A stretch of 64,000 nt of DNA from Theobroma cacao (GCF_000208745.1 NC_030853.1:24009334-24073333), one strand, 5' to 3'; positions 1 through 10,679 are shown, counted from the stretch's first letter. Numbers and translations are program-made. The notes: generated by a model not told the origin, from the sequence alone.

Positions 1-430
1 TATGGATTTCTGAAGATGTGTTCTACAAACTCAACCAATTCTAACCATTTAGCTTTACTCCATAAAGCAACTCCTAGCTTAATTAAATCATAAAGTTGTA
101 CTACTTCTCAAATTTTTCTATTAAAAATGACCTCATTATGAACCAACCATATAGACCAAGTAATTACATAGAAAGCTAAAATCCACACCTTAGTACATAT
201 GGACTGATGTAATTGTTAAATTCTTATATTTATGCTTCTCAAAAGAAATTCTTATATTTACAATTTTCACTATCAAAACTAATACTCTAAAGATTTAGAG
301 TAAGTGTTTGACATACATCAGGAAAGCTTAATTGATATAAATTGAAATTATGGGGATTAAATTGATACTTGATGTTATGTAAATAGTTTGTGGGTCATAT
401 TTGAAGAAAAATTATTGAAATTTACTCTTA
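1..430 (-). other. Degenerate retroelement remnant and unassigned AT-rich flank
   Basis: Bases 1 to about 200 match 11180-11380 and continue the reverse-strand RNase H-like remnant described at 10680-11270. Read on the minus strand, there are broken stretches typical of LINE ORF2 C-termini. From about 200 to 430 the sequence is AT-rich flank with nothing coding that I can support. Confidence 0.4.
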
Positions 431-600
431 ATCTCATAATCTTAATACTACTGCCAAATTGATTGTATATTGTATTATCAAATGAAGGAATTATGCTACT
501 TCTGATTTAAATTTCATTAAAAATGTCCAAGTAAATTTTTTAAAGTCATCAACAATAGTAAAAAAAAATGTCCCCAAATATCACTTATGTTTATTATATT
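430..600 (-). mobile_element. Copia integrase fragment (short, degenerate)
   Basis: This stretch matches part of the better preserved Copia integrase fragment at 7926-8560 and its partners at 11605-11770 and 26873-27010. On the minus strand it reads broken pieces of the integrase core. It is a relic carried along in the repeated upstream unit and not a gene. Confidence 0.55.
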
Positions 601-1129
601 ACAATCAGTCAATCACATTCTTAAATTGTATAAATTTTATAAATATATTATATGGTGTTTATATTTTGATAAAATATTTGAGGTCGGCTATAGAATGTTT
701 CATGTTTGGATGTGGTGATCCGTCATCTCAAGATCAGCTGCTACATTAACTCAAATATGAAACGTATTGGACATTATCTTCCATTTTTGTTTTGCTTTTG
801 TTTATTCTTTTTATTTCTCCATTTTATTCCAAAGTCCAAACATTTTGTTTGCAATGCTAATATCTTAATGATTCTAAATGACTTGATTCCAAAATTCTTA
901 ACATCTTAGAAGTTTCTCCTTCAAACGTTCTATTTACGTCAAAGACATGTCCCAATAAAATCAAATATTTTTGGGCAGATAAATAGTTCTTTAATTTCAA
1001 ATTTCATGGAGTAGAAAAGACTCCTTTTTAAGTTTTTTTTAACTTATAATTATTATATTACAATCACTTGATCATATTCTTAAATTGTATAAAGTTTATC
1101 AAAATATTTATATAGAAAAGAAAATTACA

Positions 1130-1479
1130 GATGAAATGTTCCCTTTTTAATCAAGTTAATTTGTTCAAATATATCAAATTAACTAAGAAGGTAAAAGGGG
1201 CAAGATCTCATATACGATATTAGCATGGAAAAAATCCTAAGAAAAGCAATATACAACCAATCTGCTTTGTGGATTTGAGTGTACTTTTCTAATGGGGAAA
1301 TACAAAAATAGAACATTGTTACACACAAATGATAAGCCAAGATTTTAGGAAAATCAATCGAAAAAATCAAACACACACACAAATTGTAAAAGCATTTTCA
1401 AGCCTTGAGCAAGAAGTATATATAAACACAAGGTCTACCTTTGTATTATGATCCATCTCTATACCTAGCTTACTATACC
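1130..1479 (+). promoter_or_regulatory. Proximal promoter of peptide gene A
   Basis: This roughly 350-bp segment is conserved upstream of every peptide locus. It has a TATA box (TATATATAAA, 1417-1426) about 54 bases before the start codon, inside a shared context ending in ACCATGG. Other shared stretches include the GTTTGTTCAAATAT-like segment and the region around TCATGATTTTAGGAAAATCAA. Reverse-strand ORFs in this segment recur among copies only because the DNA is conserved. Confidence 0.6.
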
Positions 1480-1817
1480 ATGGCAGGTCGTTCGGCTGTA
1501 CTTGTCCTTGTGTTGACCTCTCATCTCGTGCTCCATGAATGTTCGTAAGCCATACATCAAAACTTTGATTGCTCGTTTACTCATTACATATATGCCTGTT
1601 TTTTTTTTTTTGACATGAAACAGGTAGCAAAGACATGGTTGCCAAGGAGTTCAATTTGAGCAGGGCTGCAGAAGAAGAGATGGAAGGAGTCAAAATAACA
1701 TTAGGACCTTGCGCATGTGTATGTGGTAATATTTTTAAACGTAAATGGCTGTGTGTAACGGACAACACCGGATGCTATGCTTCAACAGAAGACTGCGAAA
1801 GCGTTTGCACCCAATAA
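1480..1817 (+). CDS. Small secreted cysteine-rich peptide, copy A (apparently intact)
   Basis: Two exons, 1480-1544 and about 1628-1817, give an 84-residue product. Exon 1 encodes a signal peptide (MAGRSAVLVLVLTSHLVLHEC). Exon 2 encodes an acidic propeptide (MVAKEFNLSRAAEEEMEG) and a core with spacing C-x3-C-x9-C-x6-C-x6-C-x3-C, ending at TAA. An extra cysteine lies inside the first C-x3-C (CACVC), giving seven in the core; paralogue F has Arg there. The intron boundary is ambiguous: GTAAGC donor with the GTAG acceptor, or a donor four bases upstream with the CAG acceptor, both read Cys-Ser-Lys-Asp. The family is not recognised. A secreted defence or signalling peptide is an inference from the signal peptide, cysteines and tandem amplification. 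Confidence 0.75.
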
Positions 1818-2509
1818 ACCTCCTTGCATGGCCTTATATTACTCTCTTACTTTAGACAATTTATGAATTACTATATGATCATTAATAATATGTTTTTATT
1901 ATTTATATGTTTTCACAGTTTTTTTATTATTATTACAAGACAATATTATTTTGGATATAAATTTTGGGGATGTAGAGACAGTTGATATTTTCATAAATTA
2001 TCTAAAAAATTAAAAACATCTAAGCAAAAAGACCATTGGTCAATCTTTGATTAGCTTGAATCATATAACTTGTGTGGACCAATTTAATTGTTAATTCTTA
2101 TATTTGCAATTTTCACTATAAAAAATAATACTTAAAACATTTGAATTAATCAAAATTCAATGATGAAATTTGCAACTACTCTAAAATTTAAGAGCTTGAG
2201 TGTTTGGCATACTTCAGTAGAGCTAAATTGATATAAATTGAATTTTTAGTATAACTGTTTTATACACATTATCTTTGACCCTAGAAACACGAATCCTAAC
2301 GCCGCCATTAAAATTAGCATTGACTTCATTATCTTTAACGGCAAAATTTAAGGAACTAAATTATTCCAATTCCTAAAATTGAGAGACTGAATTGATTAGA
2401 TTTTGAGTATATAGACTAAATTGATGAAAATGCATGGATATAGGGATACTTTGACCATTCTTAAATTGTATAAAGTTTATCAAAATATTTATACATAGTA
2501 AAAAAGAAA
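1818..2509. other. 3' flank of copy A, no gene seen
   Basis: AT-rich flank whose counterpart lies at 13010-13720 behind copy F. It contains stretches shared between the two blocks (for example GTTTTATACACATTATCTT) and no supported coding sequence. The last bases run into the upstream region of copy B. Confidence 0.5.
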
Positions 2510-2853
2510 ATTGCAGATGAAATGTTCTCTCTTTGATATAGTTTGTTCAAATATAATCAAATTAAGTAATAACGTAAAAGGGGCAAGAAGATCTCCTATA
2601 CAATTTTTGTACGGAAAAAATCCTAAGAAAATCATAAATAACCAATCTGTTAGGAAATATTCCTTTCTTAAGCGATCATAAAAATAGAATATTGTTACAT
2701 AAAAATGGTAAATCATGATTTTAGGAAAATCAAGTTGGAAAATGAAACACACACGAATGGTAAAAGAATTCTTAAGCCTTGAGCATGAAGTATATATAAA
2801 CACAATATGTACCTTTGTCTTATGATCCATCACTACATCTAGCTTACTATACC
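2510..2853 (+). promoter_or_regulatory. Proximal promoter of peptide gene B
   Basis: Conserved upstream segment with a TATA box (TATATATAAA) at 2791-2800, about 54 bases before the ATG, matching the spacing in copies A, F and G. Confidence 0.6.
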
Positions 2854-3198
2854 ATGGCAGCTCGTTTGGCTATACTTGTCCTAGTGTTGACTTCTCTTCT
2901 CGTGCTCCATGAATGTTCGTCAGCCATACATCGAAACTTTGATTGTTTGATTGCTCATTTACTCTTGAAACTTATGCTTTTTTTTTTTTTTTGACATGAA
3001 ACAGGTAGCAGAGACATGGTTGCCAAAGAGTTCAATTTGGGCAGGGTGGCAGAAGAGATGGAAGGAATCAAATTAAACGTAACACCCTGCACTGACAAAT
3101 GCAATAATAAGGGGCAGAAATGGTTGTGCATAACAAATGACCTCTGCTATGCTACGGAAGAACAGTGCGATCAGTTGTGCCCCAAACCAGCTGCTTAG
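2854..3198 (+). CDS. Small secreted cysteine-rich peptide, copy B (apparently intact)
   Basis: Exon 1 (2854-2918) encodes MAARLAILVLVLTSLLVLHEC, a clear signal peptide. Exon 2 (about 3009-3198) encodes the propeptide MVAKEFNLGRVAEEMEG and a six-cysteine core with spacing C-x3-C-x8-C-x5-C-x6-C-x3-C (CTDKC at one end, CDQLC at the other). The total is 84 residues. The donor here is GTCAGC rather than GTAAGC; the alternative donor four bases upstream (GTTCGT) with the CAG acceptor gives the same protein. A polyadenylation-like AATAAA lies at 3288-3293. The closest relative in the window is copy G. The two C-x3-C motifs recall alpha-hairpinins, but the two extra central cysteines do not fit that family, so function is left open. 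Confidence 0.77.
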
Positions 3199-4010
3199 CA
3201 ACATCTCCAGAATCCGCCTTGCATGGCCTTATTACGTCTTTCAATGATTTTATGGTTTCAGACAATTTATAAAATAACTATATCTTTAATAAATTGATTT
3301 TATTATAATTATATGCTTCCCCAGTTTCTTCTTTATTATTGTGAGACAATCTTGTTGCAGAGAATAAATTTTGGAGATGCAGAGGTAGTTGATATTTGCA
3401 TAAATGATCTAAAAAATTAAAAAACATCTAAGCAAAAAGCCGATTGGTCAATCTTTGATTAATCTTTTTGTATAATTGCATCCATGTTACGTACTATTGT
3501 GTTAATATGCATGATTATAATATAAAGTTTTTGTTTTGTCTCTGATGCTTATTTGATTTGTCTAACTCCAAAAATCCGTTTAGTTAATCACATGAGCAAC
3601 AGGCTAAGTAATTAACTTGAATTATCTAGCTTGTGTGGCCTACTGTAATTGTTAAATTCTTATATTTACGCGTTTCAAAACAGAATTCTTATATTTTCAC
3701 TTTTCACTATCAAAACTAATACTTAAAACATTTCCAAAATTCTTACAATCTTAGAAGTTTCTCCTTTAAACGTTCCATTTACATCAAAGACATGTCCAAA
3801 TAAAATCAAATATTTTTGGGCAGACAAATAGTTCTTTTATTTCAAATTTCATGGAGAGGAAAAGACTTCTTTTAAGTTTACCATTTTTAACAGAAGCATA
3901 TCACTTATAATTATTATATTACAATCACTTGATCATATTGTTAAATTGTATAAAGTTTATCAAAATATTTATACCTAGTAAAAAGTAAAAGTGTAGATGA
4001 AATATTTTCT
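3199..4010. other. 3' flank of copy B and distal upstream region of copy C
   Basis: AT-rich sequence matching 23243-24050 in block 2. It contains the AATAAA at 3288-3293 and no other gene that I can support. Confidence 0.5.
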
Positions 4011-4357
4011 TTCTAATCTAGTTTGTTCAAATATAATCCAATTAAGTAAGAAGGTAAAAGGGGCAAGATCTTAAATACAATATTAATATGGAAAAAATCC
4101 GAAGAAAATCATATATAACCAATCTATTCGATGGATCTAAGTATACTTTCCTAATGGGAAGATTTCTTTCTTAAGTAAATGTAAAAATAGAACATTGTTA
4201 CACAAAAATGGTAAATCATGATTTTAGGAAAATCAAGTGAAAATATCAGACACACACAAATGGTAAAATCATTTTTAAGCCTTTGAGCATGAAGTATATA
4301 TAAACACAAGATCTACCTTTGTATTATGATCCATCATTATATCTAGCTTACTATACC

Positions 4358-4701
4358 ATGGCAGCTAGTTCGGCTATACTTGTCCTTGTGTTGACCTCTC
4401 TCCTCCTGCTCCACGAATGTTCATAAGCCATACATGGAAACTTTCATTGTTTTACTGCTCGTTTACTCAAGAAATATATGCCTTTTTTTTACATGAAACA
4501 GGTAGCAGAGACATGGTTGCCAATGAATTGAATTTGGGCAGGGAATAAGAAAAGGAGATCGAAGGAGTCAAAATAACAATAACACCTTACGCTCCTAAAT
4601 GCAGTACTAAGCAGTTAAAACAGTTGTGCGTAACAGACAACAGCGGATGCTATATTTCAGAAGAAAAGTGCCTGCTTGTTTGCCCCACATCACCTTCGTA
4701 A
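4358..4701 (+). pseudogene. Cysteine-rich peptide pseudogene, copy C
   Basis: The start codon (4358) and signal-peptide exon are present, and the TATA box is at 4295-4304. The usual GTAAGC donor has become ATAAGC at 4423. In exon 2 an in-frame TAA occurs at 4546-4548 in the propeptide, and the first core cysteine is Tyr (CCTTAC). The frame otherwise continues to TAA at 4699-4701 with the remaining five cysteines. Copy H shares the AT donor and the Cys-to-Tyr change but has a different stop, so decay began before the block duplication. Confidence 0.8.
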
Positions 4702-4724
4702 CAACATCTCCATAAAGTTGCCTG

Positions 4725-5038
4725 CTACTGTTTCTTGTATTTAAATGCTTAAAACTCACAATTTTATTCCTTTTTAATATAACAAAAAGGGAAAGAAGAT
4801 TTATGAGCACATTGAAATGCTCTTATATTAGCTTAATTTTTCTTAAAAACATTTTTTTGAACTTCATGCATAAATTAAGGGGGAGAATTTTCAAAGTTCA
4901 TATTCATCTCTTATATTCTTCTCATTTACACTTAAATGTTTTCAACAAGAGCATAGAAACTAATTAATTTAGGGGGAGGCTTTAAGAAATTTCAAATATA
5001 ATATGCTTATGTTTTTATCATATAAAAAAAAGAAAGAT
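4725..5038 (+). mobile_element. 3' internal end of a Copia-type retrotransposon
   Basis: This stretch carries purine-rich tracts (AAGGGGGAG at about 4878, TTAGGGGGAGG at about 4971) and a final A/G-rich run just before the LTR. That layout resembles the polypyrimidine-free 3' region of SIRE-type Copia elements. It replaces the normal 3' flank of copy C. A near-identical partner is at about 24735-25053. No element-encoded ORF survives. Confidence 0.6.
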
Positions 5039-6549
5039 TATTAGCATTGAGTTACATCATGTTCTGATTTAACAAAAATTACATGTAATCATGTCTTGAA
5101 CTTAATGCCAAGCATTTGAAATTGTCTCAAATATATTTTTAATCCTAGAAGGTCATATAATTGTTTGAAAAGCCAATTTATCATTCGAAAATATTCAATT
5201 AAAAAAAAACAAAGAGCAAACATGCCTCGAATTATTATTTGATTGTAGAAACAAGGCAAGAAAGAAATAGCTAAAGAAAGACACCAAAAAGCTAAGAAAA
5301 CCTAAAGACACAAGTTAAGGAAAGCTCAAGTCGATCCAAAGGCAAAAAGAGCAAAAAACTTAAAGTATACAAAGCCATAGTCGACCTTAAAGGCAGAAAG
5401 CTCGAAAATTGGAGAACGACACAGTCATAGTCGACCTTGGAGTAGTGGTAGTCGACCCTGGCTACTCTGATGCTTGGAAACGAGAGAAATCAAGAGACAT
5501 AAATGACCTTGGCAAAGCCATAGTCGACTACATCACTACAAACTGGCAAAATCATGCTCTCGGGAATTGGATCGAGTAGAAGAAGGTTATACTCAACTAT
5601 GAAATCTTAATTTGAGAAATTCAAATAACATAGTTGACTCTAGGAGCATCATAGTCTACACTTAAGCTTCAGTAACGGTCAAATTTAATTCAAACTTGTG
5701 TCTAACGGCTCCAAACTTCACATTAGCTATAATTAAATAGACACCTTTGAGTCATTTGAAAGCAAGAGAAGACTTAAGATAAAGTTTCAAACCCTAGAGA
5801 GACATTTAAAAAGCTTATCCTCACTCTCTAGCTTCATTGTAGTCTTCCACCAAGCTTTGAAAAGTTCTATACTTGATTCATTCAAGCTGAAATTTCTTCT
5901 CTCACTATACTCAAGTTTAAACTCCAAGCACTTAGTCTTTGTAGAGGCATTTTCTTATTTAATTTTGTATTCCACTGTAAAGGTTCTAACTTAATCTTGA
6001 AAAGCTATTTGTGGGTTTGTGGTTAAGCCCATGAAAAATCATTGTTGAAGGATTTCGCTTGATCTTATGAAAAAGCATTATGAGGGTTTTGCTTAATCCT
6101 GTAAAAGCATTGTAAGAGTTTCACTTGATCTCGTAAAAAGCTATTGTGAGGGTTTTATTTGATTCTCATAAAAGCTCATTTCCCTTAGTAGATTTGAAAT
6201 TCCTTAGTGTTCCAAGAGAGTGAAATGTAAGTACTAGAAAAAACTGAATCACTATAAAAATTTTGAGTCTTGTTTTTAAATTTTCAGCAATGTGATTTAT
6301 TGATTGCATTTAGCTGAGGAAAATATTTTACCTTGATTTATTATTTATGCCTTGCTTGCATTTGGATTACGAAAATATTTTACCTTGATTTATTACTTGT
6401 TTAGAAAAATCACTCACTTCTTTTTTCTGACACAAGAAGAAATTTTTTGTTGTAAAAGTCTTGATTTTTATACTTACTTTTCAAAACAATTTTTAAATAC
6501 CAATTCACCCCCTCTTAATATATTGTTTATTAAGACTTCTACACTAACA
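5039..6549 (+). mobile_element. Copia-type LTR, block 1 copy
   Basis: The partner in block 2 (25054-26636) starts TGTTAGTGT and ends ACACTAACA, a perfect inverted terminal repeat. Here the 5' end has decayed to TATTAGCAT while the 3' end (6541-6549) is intact. The LTR contains repeated TAGTCGAC motifs (about 5340-5530), repeated TTGTGAGGGTTT-like units (6070-6180), and CCAATTCACCCCCTC near the end, which is typical of plant Copia LTRs. It follows the internal 3' end, so it is a 3' LTR rather than a solo LTR. Confidence 0.7.
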
Positions 6550-7030
6550 ACTTGATCCAATGATTTGATTCACATAGACATCATGAATACATGAATTAAG
6601 AAATGTTTGGCTTTTGGTTACAGCTATATGTTGTACAAACAAAAATGCATACTTTGAAATGTATTGAATTCTACAAATACACCTCCGTATATCTTGTTCC
6701 TCTTCTCTATATTTATTCACTAAAGTTGTGAGACTTACCATTTCAATTTTTGTTGTGTTTTTAGATTCGTAGCACATCAAATCCTCTGTATTAAGGGTTT
6801 TTTTATTCTTTTTATTTCTCCAATTTGTTCCAAAGTCTAAGCATTTTGTTTGCAATGCTAATATCTTAATGATTCTTAAAAACTTAGAAGTTTCTCCTTC
6901 AAACTTACTATTTACGTCATGACATGTCCTAATAAAATCAAATATTTTTGGGCAGATAATTTGTTCTTCTATTTTAAGTTTCATGGAGTAGAAAAGAATC
7001 CTCTTAAATTTACTTTTTTTTTAACAGAGC
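6550..7030. other. Unassigned repeated segment after the Copia LTR
   Basis: Matches 26637-26874 in block 2 closely over its first part. A 146-codon open frame on the minus strand (6544-6984) is not recognisable and is only partly open in the partner, so I do not call it a gene. From about 6830 the sequence resembles the region upstream of the other peptide loci. Confidence 0.4.
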
Positions 7031-7476
7031 TTATCACTTATAATTATTATATTATAATCACTTGATCATATTCTTAAATTGTATAAAGTTTATCAAAATA
7101 TTTATAAAGAGTAGAAAAGAAAATTGTAGGTGAAATGTTCCCTTTTTAATCTAGTTTGTTTAATATAATCAAATTAAGTAAGAAGGTAAAAAGCGCAAGA
7201 AGATGATCTTATATACAATATTAGCATAGAAAAAAATCTTAACAATATCATATATAAATATAATCTGTTCGGTGGATCTAAGTATACTTTCCTAATGGAG
7301 AAGTAAAAAAATGGAATATTGTTACACACAATGGCAAGTCATGATTTTAGAAAAATCAAGTGAAAAATCAAACACACACACAATTAGTAAAAGCATTTTT
7401 AAGCCTTGAGCATGAAGTATAAACACAAGATCTACCTTTGTATTGTGATCTATCGCTATATCTAGCTTAGGATACC

Positions 7477-7520
7477 ATGGCAGCTCGCATGGCTAATGGC
7501 AATGTAGATCAAGAAATAAT
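7477..7520 (+). pseudogene. Stub of a peptide gene, copy D
   Basis: The upstream segment (about 7030-7476) is a recognisable copy of the family promoter, and an ATG at 7477 reads MAARMANG before similarity ends. The rest of the signal peptide, the intron and exon 2 are missing. A short direct repeat (AATGTAGATCAAG) follows, then the poly-T end of a reverse-strand LINE tail. This is a truncated, non-coding copy. Confidence 0.65.
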
Positions 7521-7548
7521 GGTAATGTAGATCAAGTTCATTTACATC

Positions 7549-7830
7549 ATTTTTTTTTTGAAAATTGGTTTTATTACTCCTCAATCTGGAGATGTTATTT
7601 CAAGTTTCTCGCTTAATTGACCGAAGGTTTTCATAAAATAAAGGCTCGGTCTCGGAAAAGCACCTATACATTTACAAAATAAGCCACTCAAAAAGCTTTT
7701 GATGGCTGAACAAAGCAAATATGAGAAAGCTAATACTAAATGCCCAGCAAGCACAAAAAAAAAGGTGGGGGGCATCTTTGGCCTGTAGCAAAATAAACAA
7801 GGCCAGATCCTAATCAATGTCTAATTATCA
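7549..7830 (-). mobile_element. LINE 3' tail, reverse orientation
   Basis: A poly-T run near 7549-7559 on the plus strand is a poly-A tail on the minus strand. The minus-strand sequence before it ends with AATAAAACC and resembles a LINE or processed-transcript 3' UTR. The open frame at 7581-7817 is not a recognised protein. Its position next to truncated copy D suggests the insertion, or a deletion linked to it, removed that gene. Confidence 0.45.
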
Positions 7831-7925
7831 ACAACATGATCAATACGTTCAAATCTCAATTGTTCCACTATACTAACTTACTTTCCTTGCATGCTATAAT
7901 AAAAATTAGTCATGCAAGTCCAACA

Positions 7926-8560
7926 TTAAGTTCCTTGCATACTATAATCATTTACCTGATTATAATCAATAGTTAAATCTTCTATCAATATTGACTTATG
8001 ATAGGGAAATATGTTCTCATGGAAAGCAATATCTCTTGATATTGAAACTTTATGCTTATCAAGATCATACAATAAATATCCCTTTGTGCCTATAGGGTAT
8101 CTAATAAAAATGCATTTTTGAGCTTTAGGTTCAAACTTCTTTCTATCAAGGGATAAAGAAGATGAAAAACATAAACATCCAAACACTCTAAGATGAGAAT
8201 ATATAGATTGTTTATTAAAAAGTAACACATAAGGTGTTTTATTGTTAAGTATAGCAGTAGTTATTCTAATAATTATATGTGTGGCAATTAAAATTGAGTC
8301 GACTCAATTTTGTTGAGGATTCTCAACTATTAAAATCTGTTAAATCAAATTCTTTACCATTATCAGACCCTATAATCTTAATACTAGTGTCAATTTGATT
8401 GTATACCATATTATAAAATGAAGGAATTATGCTACTTACTTCTTATTTAAATTTCATTAAAAATGTTCAGGTAAATATTGTAAAGTCATCATTAATAGTC
8501 AAGAAATAATGACAACCAGTTATAGAAGGGGTTGTATAGGTCCCCGAATATCACTTATAA
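7926..8560 (-). mobile_element. Copia integrase fragment, best preserved copy
   Basis: The minus strand from 8228 to 7926 reads HLRVFGCLCF, then KFEPKAQKCIFI and KGYLLYDL, the C-terminal integrase region of Copia polyproteins. Further along the minus strand (8560-8290) the integrase core is visible in shifted frames (FLTINDDFT, then SDNGKEFD). The whole is frameshifted and lacks reverse transcriptase and RNase H. Shorter copies lie at 430-600, 11605-11770 and 26873-27010, always upstream of peptide loci. Confidence 0.85.
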
Positions 8561-9057
8561 TTATTATATTATAATTAGTAAATCACATTCTTAACTTGTA
8601 TATAGTTTATCACAATATTATATGGAATTTATATTTATAAATAGTAGACTTTTACAAAATTTTTTGTTATGACTAAATAAGTATAGGATTGTTATAAAAA
8701 AAATTACAGGTGAAATGTTCCCTTTTTAATCTAGTTTGTTCAAATATAATCAAATTAAATAAGAAGGTATAAGGGGCAAGAAGATCTCATATATAATATT
8801 AGTATGGAAATAAATCTTAAGAAAATCTTATATAACCAATATGATAGGTGGATCCGAGTATACTTTCTTAACAAGGAAGTACAAAAATAGGACATTGTTA
8901 CACACAAATGGTAAGTTATGATTGTAGGAAAATCAAGTTGAAAAATCAAGAACAGACACAAATAGTAAAAGCATTTTTATGCCTTGAGCATGGAATATAT
9001 ACAAACACAAGATCTACCTTTGTATTATGATCCATCACTTTATCTAGCGTACTATAC

Positions 9058-9259
9058 CTGGCAGCTCGTTTGGCTACACTTGTCCTTGTGTTGACTTCTC
9101 TACTCGTGCTCCATGAATGTTCGTAAGCCATACATCGGAACTTTGATTGTTTGATTGCTCGTTTACTCAAGAAATAAATATATATATTTATATATATATA
9201 GATGAAATGAATAAAGAGTGTTTGATCCTTATGTATTGTGAAATGCTTAAATGGAATTN

Positions 9260-9317
<58 letters not shown>

Positions 9318-9547
9318 ATTTTTTTTTTTTGTTTTAAGATGAAACAGGTAGCAGAGACATGGTTACCAAGGAGTTCAGTTTGGACAAGGCTGCAGAAGAA
9401 GAGATGGAAGGAGTCAAATTAACGATAACGCCTTGCGCTCCTAGATGCAGTAGTATCGAGTTTATATGGAAGTGCGTAACAGCCAATCGTTGCTATGGTA
9501 CCGAAGAAGAATGCTTGAGTAATTGCCCCACGTCACCTCCGCTTTAG
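9058..9547 (+). pseudogene. Cysteine-rich peptide locus E, start codon lost
   Basis: Exon 1 (9058-9122) aligns with the other signal-peptide exons, but CCATGG has become CCTGG by loss of the A, leaving CTG in the start position. The rest reads the usual AARLATLVLVLTSLL-type sequence. Exon 2 (about 9352-9547) is fully open, with propeptide MVTKEFSLDKAAEEEMEG and six cysteines spaced C-x3-C-x8-C-x5-C-x6-C-x3-C. The TATA box is also weakened (ATATATACAAA). The intron has gained an AT microsatellite. It may be a recent pseudogene, may start at a non-ATG codon, or may contain a sequencing error. Confidence 0.7.
9259..9315. repeat. AT microsatellite with one N in the intron of locus E
   Basis: An N at 9259 is followed by about 55 bases of alternating AT, then a poly-T run into the splice acceptor. 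The true repeat length is uncertain because the N marks an unresolved base or join. Confidence 0.9.
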
Positions 9548-10158
9548 CATCTCCATAAATTGACCTTATTACTCCCTTTGTTCTTTCAATGATTTTATGA
9601 TTACATACAATTTATAAAATAATTATATCTTTAATAAATCCTTTTTTTTTTTTGCTCAGCTTTAATAAATCGTTTTTTTTATTCATATGCTTCCACACTT
9701 TATTTTTTATTATTATAAGACAATCTTGTTTTGGAGAATATATTTTGAAGATGTAGAGGCAGTTGATATTTGCATAAATTATCTAAAAAAAATTAAAAAC
9801 ATTTAAGCAGAAAGCCCATTAGTCAATCTTTGATTATTCTTTTATGTATGATTGCATCCATTTTACAGTTGTGTTAATATGCATGATTATAATATAATTG
9901 CATCCATTGGTCAATAGTTTTATAATTTTTTTTTACATTAGCACTGTTAATCTTGCTTTGAAAATTGTTGATAATTATAATTACTTAATGTAATTTTATA
10001 TACCCAATTAAGATCAATTTTCGAAAGAGTAGGTTGTATGGCATTTAGGTAGGGGAGGGAGTGAAAAGGTGGCTAGCAGAATTCCATGTTTTCGGTTGGT
10101 GCATTTTCGACTATTTATTTGGGTATATCATTGGGGGGCTAGAAATCACTCTAAAAGT

Positions 10159-10475
10159 ATATGGAGCCCTGTGATCAAAAAATTTGAGTTTAGATTGGCA
10201 GATTGAAAATTTGACCTCTTATCAATTGGAAGGAGGGTCAAGTTGGTTATAGTAGTTTTAGTAAGCTTATCAGTTTTCTACATATCTCTATTTGAAATGC
10301 TTAGTGGAGTAAAGGAAGAACTTGATAGGATTCAGAAACTATTCCTGTGGAGTTGTTCGACTGAAAAGAGACGAGTTAATTAAGTTGATTGGGATACAGT
10401 GTGCAATTATAAGGAATTTGGGGTACTTGGATTTATTTATCTTCAATTGAAAATTAGAACTCTACTAAATAAATA
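10159..10475 (+). mobile_element. L1-type LINE ORF2 fragment (after the RT core)
   Basis: The plus strand reads RLADWKFDLLS, then RVKLVIVVLVSL, then ELDRIQKLFLW and VDWDTVCNYKEFG. This is the typical segment just after the reverse transcriptase core in plant L1 ORF2. A stop interrupts it near 10381. The flanks (9700-10158 and 10476-10680) show nothing I can assign. Confidence 0.75.
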
Positions 10476-10679
10476 GATATGAAAATATCCAAAACCAAAA
10501 ACAAATGTCCACCGTACGTATTCAAAACTCTCATGACCTACTCCGTTTCTTTTTAATTTCTACCTTGAGTTATTATCCAACTCAAACTCTAGCATCCGAC
10601 TTACCCCATCCACATACAACACCTAAATCGGATTAAAATTCAACTTCTTCAATCCTAATCCACTTATATTCCCGCATGC

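Larger units (their letters stand above)
1..9900. repeat. Segmental duplication, block 1 (peptide loci A-E)
   Basis: The sequence from base 1 recurs from 11180 with only scattered differences, and the order of peptide loci A, B, C, E here matches F, G, H, I in the second block. The shared material includes promoters, exons, introns, 3' flanks, a Copia integrase fragment and a Copia 3' end with LTR. The left edge lies outside the window. The right edge is approximate: similarity to the 3' flank of locus I fades after about 9700. Locus D and the reverse-strand LINE tail at 7549-7830 have no clear partner in block 2. Boundaries were judged by eye. Confidence 0.8.

Noticed and set aside
1179..1382. 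Minus-strand open frame of 67 codons, with similar frames at 8755, 12366, 22376 and 24083
   Set aside because: They lie in the conserved promoter of the peptide genes and look alike only because that DNA is duplicated. Composition is low-complexity hydrophobic, with no recognisable domain.
2489..2833. Minus-strand frame of 114 codons upstream of copy B
   Set aside because: Overlaps the promoter and TATA box of B; the frame is interrupted in the other copies.
6544..6984. Minus-strand frame of 146 codons after the Copia LTR
   Set aside because: The block 2 partner keeps only 63 codons, and no motif is recognised.
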